37,409 nucleotides of DNA, taken from the NCBI GenBank assembly GCA_002633005.1, contig NMRA01000490.1:22813-60221 (forward strand), given 5' to 3'. Shown here piece by piece: positions 29,980 through 37,409 of this stretch. The DNA comes from Phoronis australis. Its lineage: Eukaryota; Phoronida; Phoronidae. Both the position numbers and the translations under genes were made by a program. The first letter of the stretch is position 1; each line of letters starts with the position of its first letter. The notes beneath the pieces were generated by a model, which ran no database searches, was not told where the DNA came from, and was given only the letters and a program-made list of their open reading frames with translations.

Positions 29980-32900
29980 GTGTGTTGGTGGTTTCGACCA
30001 CAGGTTGTGGTGCTTAGCGTCTAGTGTGGTAATGTAGTTAGCAGTAGTATCTAGCTCTGCTTAGTGCTCTGCTTTCAGCTTCCGCCACTGATCAGTTCCG
30101 ACTGTCAGTACATAGCTTCTCCCACAACAAGACTCGTGCAGTGCCTCCACGCGGCAACACATGGACTGGGTTTACTCAGACTAAACTGTGCGGGATCGGG
30201 TTGGGGAAGGGGGTTTTCTGTCTTTAGCAGCCGCTGTTGTTTCGAACGATATGAGATGCCGAAAACCTTGTTGGAAGCATTCTCTGTTCTCAGGTGATTG
30301 ATCAGTGGCTCTAGAGTGGGAGGCCTCTCTAACCCAAGCATCCCCCTTTGGGGCGCCTGGTCAGGAGTATCTTGACTTTGACCTCTTCGGGTCCGATTGA
30401 TACCCCTTGTCTCCGGTCAGGTGACACAGGAACCCTTGACAACTAATACCCTGGTTCTTGAGTCTTAATCCAGTTGCGGCTGGTGGTAAACAACACAGAA
30501 CTTTGCGTATCAAGTAATCTTGGGCAAACTGCGGTGCACGGAGTAGCGCCTGTTGCACTAGGGGACAAGCCTCTTCACGGTTAGCCCTGGGAGGTTGCGA
30601 GGTTCTGGGACATGGAGGTAGACATACTGAACCTGGGTAGTCCATTTGCAGCAGAAGCCCTTTCGCTGGGGGTCATATGCTCGCTTGGAGGAACCAGGGG
30701 AGGGAGCTGTTGAAACCAGTGTCAGATCCTATAGGTTTGCAGATGCAGGAAAACCTTTGGCTGGGCTTTGTTGCCACCCTATGGATAGGGTGAATGCGGA
30801 TGCAGACCTGAATTATAACCTATATTTGCTATATGGATCCACAGCGAAACCAATAACCCACCCTGGTCAGGGTTCAAGTGACCAGCGCACAGGGCAGTCG
30901 AATGTGGTCTTTGCAGCCACGGACGTCCGCCTCAAAGACTCCTCCCTTGGAGTTTCTATAAGGCAAGTGGAAGCAGCCCCTACTGTGGACGCTTGCTCTG
31001 GGAAATCACTGGACTTTTCTATGAGAGTGGAAAGTGAGATTACCAAGCTTGTGAAAGCGGCTAGGGTGGCTGCTGACTCGAACCCCAAACCTGACCCGGA
31101 CACTCCTCACGGAGCGAATGGTGGCGGAAAGACTTCAACTGGGCCTGATGGCAGCTCCCACCGTCTCTCTGCTGCTGCTAGGCGGAAGACAAAGCGGGCT
31201 CGCCTGGCGGCCCAGAAGAAGCTTGAAAACCTAGAAATCGATGTTCAGCAGGGTGTTGAGCGCCCTAAGTCTGACAGCTCGACTCCTGGGACATTCTCAA
31301 AACCACCCACCATAGTGGCTAAAGTGGATAAACTACCTTATGCTAGCGTGGCTAAGAAAGATCTTAGTGTCTTTTTGGCTGCAAAGGCTGGTGAGCCACC
31401 ACTAAATGAGGACGTGGCTAAGCGTCTGAAGCGCCGACTACAGATGGCATTTGTCAAACCTCAGAGACCCCGTGTCCCGCTTCATATGAAGTCAGTGAGA
31501 CTTGAAAAGGGCAAACTGGCGATTGCCTGTGACAACTCAGCTACCCTTGACTGGGTCAAACTTGAGTGTAAGGAACTTACTCCTGATGGTCCTAACTCTC
31601 ACAGGTCAGGGTACCACGTGATGGGTCCAGGCGATCTACCTCCTGTGTTCAAGGCCTTCTGTCATGTGTCAGAGGAAGTTGCCTCTAATAAGGATGAGTT
31701 CTTGTTGGTACTTAAGGAGTGCAACGATGACCTGGATATGAGAAAGGTTCATGTGGTGTCAATGACTACCATCAAACCAACGTCAAAATATCCATCTAAG
31801 GGATTTACCATTGTCCTAGCCTTTGAAGAGTCCGCTTGGCAGGTTCTCCGGGGGATGGATTTTCGTCCCTGGTGTGGCTTTGCTGGGCGTGTGCTTTTTA
31901 GAGCTAGGGGCAAACGCAGTAAGGGGCCAAAGCTTCTGTCCAGACCTGAGAAGGATGTCAACCTCGTACATGGAAGCTGACTGCGTGCCCACCACAGAGT
32001 CAGCAGAAATGGACGTGGGTGATGAAACGACTGAGGTAGGGAATGTTGCTGAGGCTTCTGAACCTGTACCATCCAATGACGGATCTTCTCTGGCTCCTTC
32101 CCTACTCACGAGTGATGTGGAGTCTGGATAGACAGTCACTTGTATATTCTTAATGAATCATGAGGTTAAAATCTCGCAGATAAATCTGCACCGGGCCAAC
32201 AACCCATCAGTGCTTCTGCAGCAGACGCTTGAGCGCAATACCCTATTCATGGCCTTCGTACAAGAGCCGTGCTGTCGGGGAAGCGCGATGATGAACACTC
32301 CTAGGAATGCCAAATCTTATATTGCTTCACTGGGTAACATCAAGCCCAGGGCTGCGAATCTGGTATCCAAGGACATAACCTCGAGAATCCTTCCTGAGTT
32401 TTGTGACAGGGACACTGTGGCAGTGTCCTGTGATACACTAAGACCAAATGGTCTAATATGCACACTATGGTGGGTCTCAGCCTATATGCCAGGGGACTCC
32501 GCCGAGAACCCACCCCCAGCTAAACTGCAACAAATCACCAATCACTGCAGAGCCAAGAATATCCCTTTGGTTATCTGTTGTGATGCCAATTCACATCATG
32601 AGGTGTGGCACAGCACTGACACCAACCCAAGAGGTGAGGCACTTCTAGAGTTTATTGTCAGCTCACAACTTTTAATATGCAACAAGGGCCATGAGTCCAC
32701 ATTTGTTGTCAGAAACCGGCAGGTTAATTTGCCTGCTGTTGATGTGGTAACTAATTGGAGAGTGGATTCTGCACCTTCTTTATCTGACCACAGATACATC
32801 AGGTTTGAAGTGGCGACTTTCGTTGTTCCACTATTTACTGAGTATAGGAACACCAATAAGGTGAACTGGGAACTCTATCGTTCAAAGGTTTCCAAACTCC

Positions 32901-35900
32901 TTTCTACTCTAGGAACAACAAATATCAGGACTTGTTCTGATGTTAACAAATTGGCAGATGACATTAACAATGCCCTGACCAAGTCACTAGATATTTCCGG
33001 CCCCAAACGCTGTATTAAGGTCACTGGGAAACCAAAACAACAGATTTGGTGGACCAAAGAACTGGCAGCATTTCGGGGTAAGGCGCGTGAAGCTCACAGA
33101 GCGGCAATTCGGACTGACACTGACGAGTGCTGGGATGCATATCATCTTGCCTATCGTATGTTTAAGTCTGCCACACGCAAAGCAAAGTGCAATTCCTGGA
33201 GGAATTTCTGTCAGCAAACTAATACCCTCTCTGCATCTGCAAGGCTGATGCAATTGCTTAAGAAGAATCACTCCTCCAGACTCGAGGTCATTCAAAAAGA
33301 GGATGGCTCATACACACGCTCCGCCGAGGAAACACTCGAAGTCATGATGGATAAGCACTATCCTGATAGTGTAAACCAACATATATTCCGAGGAGTGTGA
33401 ACCATTAGCTTATGCTGATGTTGAAAACATAGCCACACCACATCTCGTGGAGTTAGCTCTAAAGTCTTTCAAACCATGGAAGTCCCCAGGACTAGACATG
33501 ATATATCCTATAATGTTGCAAGAAGCTGGGATACCACTATTCCATATACTCACAGCAACTTACAAAGCCAGTCTTAGACTAGGTTATATCCCTAAGATTT
33601 GGACTGAAGCTAGGGTAGTCTTCATTCCTAAACCAGGGAAGAACTCACACCTTTTGGCTGAATCATTTAGGCCTATAACCTTAACATCTTTTCTTCTCAA
33701 AGGACTGGAAAATCTCATTCTGTGGCATCTTGATAAACGAGAAATACAGAACAAACTTCAGAACAATCAGTATGTTTATAGGCCTGGCTTCTCTACGGAG
33801 ACCGCTCTACATCATCTGTTTGCTAGACTGGAAAGGGCTGTTTTAATAAACAATTGCCCTCTGTGCCTTCATTGATCTTGTTGCTACTTTCAGCAATATT
33901 AAGCATGATGCGATTCGAATTGCACTGAACCACTTTAAAGTGAATAGGTGTCTTACCAGGTGGATCATTAACATGCTTGGAAGTCAATCTGTGACTGCTT
34001 GTCTAGACAATTTGATAGTGGCGGTTCGCATCACCAGAGGAACACCTCAGGGTGGCGCTGCCTCACCCACCCTCTTTAACATGGTTATGGATGGTTTGCT
34101 TCGACAAGTATCTACTGACATGGGTCCAAGCTTGTATGTTCAAGCCTATGCAGGTGATATTGTTCTCAGTGAGTCAAGCATCGATCCTGACAAATGTCGC
34201 TATCTTGCTCAAAGAGCACTGAATACAACAGCCACATGGGCTAAGTCAGTCGGCTTAGAAATTAGTGGTAGCAAAACAAAGGTGATTATGTTCACTTGGA
34301 AGCTTAAATGGTAAATGCAGCCTTTAACGCTGAATGGTAAACATCTTTTTCTTGTAGACAAGGCGACTTACTTAGGTGTCATTTTACACCATCGTCTTTC
34401 CTGGACCCCGCATATTACAGAAAAAAATCTCAAAAGCCAAATCTGCATTGGTGAGATGCAGTCGTGCGGTGGGTAAAACTTGGGGAATGTCTCCCAAGAA
34501 TATGTTCTGGATTTATACTGCTGTTATCCGACTTATAATGTCCTATGTTTTGTCGATATGGGTAACGGCATTAAATCAGATTACAATTATCAACAAACTT
34601 AGGCAGCTGCAACGTCTAGCTTGTCTGTGCATAACCTCTGCTTTTCCAGGAACGCCTTCTGTAGCTCTAGAAATGCTAATCAGTCTACCACCACTGAACA
34701 TATACCTTGAGGGTGACGCTGGATGTGCTGCACTTCGTCTCAAATATAATGGTCAGTGGGTGAAGACTAACATCCCTGACTCCGTTGCACACTGAAGCCA
34801 CAGGACTGTTTGTAATAAGCTAATGGCTAAGACTGGGCAACTATGGAACATGCCTAGTGATGTCTAGGTCACAACTTTAAATCATACAAACAATTTCTTC
34901 ACGGAATTTGGCTATGGATGGCCTACTGCAGAACACAAGAATAAGGTGGTTTGTTATACGGACGGCTCTAAACTGGAAAATGGCCAGACAGGTGCTGGGG
35001 TCTACTTTCCAAGCCTTCCTGTTGCAGATGCAGAAAACTGGGTATCAATGGGCAATCTTGCCACGGTGTTTCAGGCTGAGATCACTGCAATTAATAGAGC
35101 TGCTCAACTGGCACAACAATATAACACTGAACTTGGCAATCGGCCAATTACCATCTTTTCAGATAGCCAGGCAGCAATAAAAGCCCTAAAGAAACTAAGG
35201 GTCAACTCTCGTTTTGTTAATGTTTGTATTAATGAGCTTAACAAGCTTGCAATTGAAAGAACCGTCAATATACGCTGGGTCAGGGCCCATGTGGGAATTG
35301 ATGGCAATGAGAATGCAGACAGACTCGCAAAGATAGGAGCAAGCGTTCTGCATTTTGTGCCTGAACCTGCTATCCCGGTATCTTACGGATGTTGCAGGAT
35401 GAGTATACGCAACTGGGTACATACCCAGTCAGCAGCCCAGTGGGCATCACTTAACTCCTGCAGAGAGACCAAGGCGAATTTCTCCAACGTCATCGAACCA
35501 AAAGGTTCGAAAAGCCTTCTGAGCATAGATAGATTGGGTTTAAGACACGTCATTCAAATTTTGACGGGCCACTGCAACCTAGCCCGACACAGACACATTA
35601 CTGGGCATATGGGGAGCCCTGTGTGTCCCGAGAGTGGTACTGACGTAGAATCTCCTAAACACCTGGTAGAGTCTTGCCCAGCTTTTTATAGGCTAAGGAG
35701 CAACCTACTGGATGGCATTGTTACATGCCTACAACATATAGTGCATTTTAACAAATGGAAACGTCTGTCCGTTTTCCTAAAGGAGACTGGCAGACTTGAA
35801 AACTTTCTTCACGAGGAGCCATTATTGGGGTCGTGCCTTTGCTCAAGTGTTTTGTGCAATGGGCCCAACCATGAGGCCTGCGCACGTCTGATGCACCGCA

Positions 35901-35931
35901 AATTACATCAGACCACCTGCACTGTTTTTTT
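29980..35931 (+). mobile_element. Full-length non-LTR retrotransposon, I/R1-like, inactivated
   Basis: About 5.95 kb between two TTACTT duplications: a 5' region of roughly 665 bases, ORF1, ORF2 with apurinic-type endonuclease, reverse transcriptase and RNase H, and a short 3' tail ending in a T run. An endonuclease of this type together with an RNase H domain is typical of the I superclade. ORF2 has at least three frameshifts and two in-frame stops, so this copy is dead. It is inserted in plus orientation into a minus-strand pseudogene. Confidence 0.85.
30646..31980 (+). CDS. LINE ORF1 protein with DUF4780-like region
   Basis: The 444-residue product has a low-complexity N-terminal half, a basic stretch (RRKTKRARLAAQKK, about residues 178-191) and a C-terminal region of about 150 residues. 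There, KGKLAIACDNSATLDWVK, a GPGDLPP stretch and FEESAWQVLRGMDFRPW resemble the DUF4780 region found in ORF1 of arthropod and other invertebrate LINEs. No zinc knuckle was seen. ORF1 proteins bind the element RNA in a ribonucleoprotein. The frame may have been cut short: a different frame continues to 32131 with an acidic, coding-like tail (see findings). Start chosen at the first ATG after the leader. Confidence 0.75.
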   Translation: MQQKPFRWGSYARLEEPGEGAVETSVRSYRFADAGKPLAGLCCHPMDRVNADADLNYNLYLLYGSTAKPITHPGQGSSDQRTGQSNVVFAATDVRLKDSSLGVSIRQVEAAPTVDACSGKSLDFSMRVESEITKLVKAARVAADSNPKPDPDTPHGANGGGKTSTGPDGSSHRLSAAARRKTKRARLAAQKKLENLEIDVQQGVERPKSDSSTPGTFSKPPTIVAKVDKLPYASVAKKDLSVFLAAKAGEPPLNEDVAKRLKRRLQMAFVKPQRPRVPLHMKSVRLEKGKLAIACDNSATLDWVKLECKELTPDGPNSHRSGYHVMGPGDLPPVFKAFCHVSEEVASNKDEFLLVLKECNDDLDMRKVHVVSMTTIKPTSKYPSKGFTIVLAFEESAWQVLRGMDFRPWCGFAGRVLFRARGKRSKGPKLLSRPEKDVNLVHGS

Positions 35932-36082
35932 TTACTTCATAAGCAGTACAAAAAGTCTGCTGTGCATTGAATTCATCGGTGTCTGCATTCAAATATATAT
36001 TCAACCTACAGAATGGACCAGTGTTGTCTGTCTATGTAAAAGCATGGAAAGCAGGAAGAGCCTTTGCCCGGACAGCGCCTAA
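32153..36082 (+). pseudogene. LINE ORF2: endonuclease, reverse transcriptase, RNase H (broken)
   Basis: Endonuclease, 32153-33400: KISQINLHRA, FVQEP, YMPGDS, CCDANSHHEVWHS and LSDHRYI carry the catalytic Asn, Glu, Tyr, Asp-Ala-Asn and Ser-Asp-His. Reverse transcriptase, 33447-33875 then 33862-34314 in other frames: PWKSPGLDMI, FIPKPGK, FRPITLTS, AFIDLVATFSNIKHD, GTPQGGAASP and YAGDIVL. The last should be YADD, so a catalytic Asp is lost. Thumb region 34376-34795. Two stops lie before RNase H (34946-35330), which has YTDGS, AEITAI, FSDSQAA and HVGIDGNENADRLAK. A C-x-n-H...CP segment follows (SPKHLVESCP). LINE homology ends by about 35931; the last bases of the open frame are in the flanking pseudogene. 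Confidence 0.88.
35932..35937. repeat. Right target-site duplication of the LINE
   Basis: Second copy of TTACTT, directly after a run of T that ends the LINE. Confidence 0.7.
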
Positions 36083-36622
36083 TGATGTCCATATTGGATT
36101 CACGTCCACAGTCCCAGATGCCATGGGGACTGAAAATCTTCTGAGAAGCCTGTCATAATAGGTAGTGACGAGTACCAGTAAATCTATGTCAGGTGAAAAC
36201 AAAACATCAGCTGAGAATCAAGGACCTTTTGATGTGATGCCAGAAGTGCATGATGAACAGTGCATTAGCAATACAACTGCTTTTTTTGTGATCGTGTTCT
36301 TCTAAGCGTAGATCACGTCGGTTGCTCTTTGTGCATCCTGTAGCTGAAGTAATGGCTATCTTGGCCGAGTCTTTATTATACTTAAGTATCTTTGCAGAAA
36401 GATATTCAGTAACTTGAGCCTTTTTTGGTCATGGGAGAGGAAGCGGCTCATTGGGATGATCTTTATGTAAGTCTCATCTCTTATCAGGTACTGTACTTGA
36501 CCCTTTCTCTGCCTCCTTTTTTCTCTCGTGGCTTGTTTCAAAGAGTTGTCATTATGGGTGTCAAAAACCAGAATGATTTTGTCATAATCTCTAGTTAAGA
36601 AAATCACTTCCATACTATTCAC
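35938..36622 (-). pseudogene. Middle part of the interrupted protein-family copy
   Basis: On the minus strand from 36622 the frame gives MEVIFLTRDYDKIILVFDTH, then NDNSLKQATREKRRQ and YLIRDETYIKIIPMSRFLSH. This resembles a widespread family segment of the form VFD.Y...S(I/L)K..TR..R. After frame changes, about 36105-35938 gives NPIWTSLGAVRAKALPAFHAFT, a stop, TDNTGPF, then YLNADTDEFNAQQTF and CTAYEV, matching the family's LPA(L/F)HAFTG.D. block. The family motif order continues straight into the piece at 29497-29973. Function unknown; several stops and shifts make this copy dead. Confidence 0.6.
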
Positions 36623-37409
36623 ACGTGCAGTTCTGTGGCTTGGGTGAACACACTCATTGGATGTTGTTACTTGTTTATGTGTTTTCTGGGTCTAAAACAT
36701 CTCTTGCAGCTTGAGGACTATCCTGTTCTAAGACGTCTGGTACGGAAAGTTTCTGCAGAAGGTGGATTCGATTCGATTTGTCTGTGCATGACAGCACTGC
36801 CCCACTGGCAGCAAAGATTGCTCTTGGTGTTAGGTTGAATTCATGGTGGCTGATAGCATGCCCAGCAGGCTACAACTCGTTCTCGTCATTGATCTTCAGC
36901 CTGGTTACGGCCAAGCTTATCTGCCGTATTGACACCTCTCACTCACTATAATATTTATTTTAATTTCTAGGCACTTGTTCTGTTCTCTGGCAGTCAGGTG
37001 CAGAATCTACAACTACATGTGATTTTTGTTGTGGGTTTCAGAATGATTCCCCATATCATTAATTAGTTATTACTGTTTTAACTTGCCCGTGAAAAAATCA
37101 CGTTGAGCACTGTCTGTCACCATAATTTAGTTTATAATGAGTATCAAGTTGAAATAATCCCAGTGAAAACTGGTGTTTCAATCTGTGAGAAAGTTTACTT
37201 CAATTCAGAAGACACCACCGAACACATGAGCTGTTCAGTCATTACTGGGTGGCCTATAGTGGTAAGAACTCATAGCCTTTTATCAAGTCTAAAACGTGTT
37301 ACAGCTAATTTATCCAAAGTGAGAAATCTTCAATACATCTTTTTGTGTTTTCTTCAGCGAATTTGAGTTTTCAAACTCTTATTTTTAACCTTCTTTTGTC
37401 CGTTACTAT
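36623..37409 (-). pseudogene. Possible N-terminal part of the same decayed copy
   Basis: The minus strand just to the right of 36622 should hold the family's N-terminal region. One frame at about 36820-36700 reads AIFAASGAVLSCTDKSN, LLQKLSVPDVLEQDSPQAAR, which is coding-like, but no conserved block confirms it. Plus-strand open stretches at 36635-36838 and 37103-37366 have no recognisable motif. Confidence 0.3.

Noticed and set aside
35967-36158. Plus-strand coding exon ending at 36158
   Set aside because: It looks coding-like only because it is antisense to the conserved LPAFHAFT region of the minus-strand pseudogene.
1-37409. CRISPR arrays, bacterial operons, phage genes
   Set aside because: None seen; the repeats present are transposon ends, palindromes and microsatellites, and genes are intron-split.

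Overview
This is nuclear DNA from an invertebrate animal. It holds genes split into short exons with consensus GT/AG splice sites and introns of about 0.3-6 kb, plus Gypsy, LINE, Penelope and MITE-like elements and a long CA microsatellite. There is no bacterial gene organisation. Astacin metalloproteases carrying ShKT domains are known from cnidarians, nematodes, molluscs and other invertebrates, so the phylum cannot be fixed from the window alone.

The left and middle part (about 0.3-20.2 kb, minus strand) is one long host gene. It encodes a secreted astacin-family zinc metalloprotease. I could follow it exon by exon with matching splice phases: signal peptide, propeptide, a basic cleavage site, catalytic domain with the HExxHxxGxxH zinc site and the Met-turn, an EGF-like module, two ShKT modules and a possible short terminal exon. 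One short catalytic-domain exon is not securely located; a weak candidate is given. Upstream of it on the same strand (23.3-26.6 kb) lie the last two exons of a second gene, each encoding an ShKT domain, the final one with a stop codon. This suggests a local cluster of ShKT-bearing secreted proteins.

Mobile elements fill introns and flanks. A plus-strand Gypsy-type LTR retrotransposon (about 5.7-10.3 kb) sits antisense in the intron between the EGF and first ShKT exons. Its gag and pol are both long open frames, joined by what looks like a textbook -1 frameshift signal: slippery heptamer TTTAAAC in the correct phase, a 4-nt spacer and a potential H-type pseudoknot. The element is broken after RNase H and has no integrase. 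A diverged, inverted LTR-like piece follows it.

At 26.7-27.7 kb is a 5'-truncated Penelope-like element with a GIY-YIG domain. It has a perfect 237-bp inverted terminal repeat and a 12-bp target duplication, and the only ambiguous base of the window lies at its inner junction. An older, opposite-facing Penelope copy follows (27.9-28.6 kb) and is itself interrupted by a hAT-like MITE.

The right part (29.5-37.4 kb) is a nested pair. A minus-strand pseudogene of a repetitive, uncharacterised animal protein family was split by a complete, now dead, plus-strand I/R1-like non-LTR retrotransposon (29.98-35.93 kb; ORF1 with a DUF4780-like region, ORF2 with endonuclease, RT and RNase H). Removing the insert and one 6-bp duplication rejoins the pseudogene in frame.

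Coordinates of exons are read from splice sites by eye; element boundaries without a target duplication are approximate.
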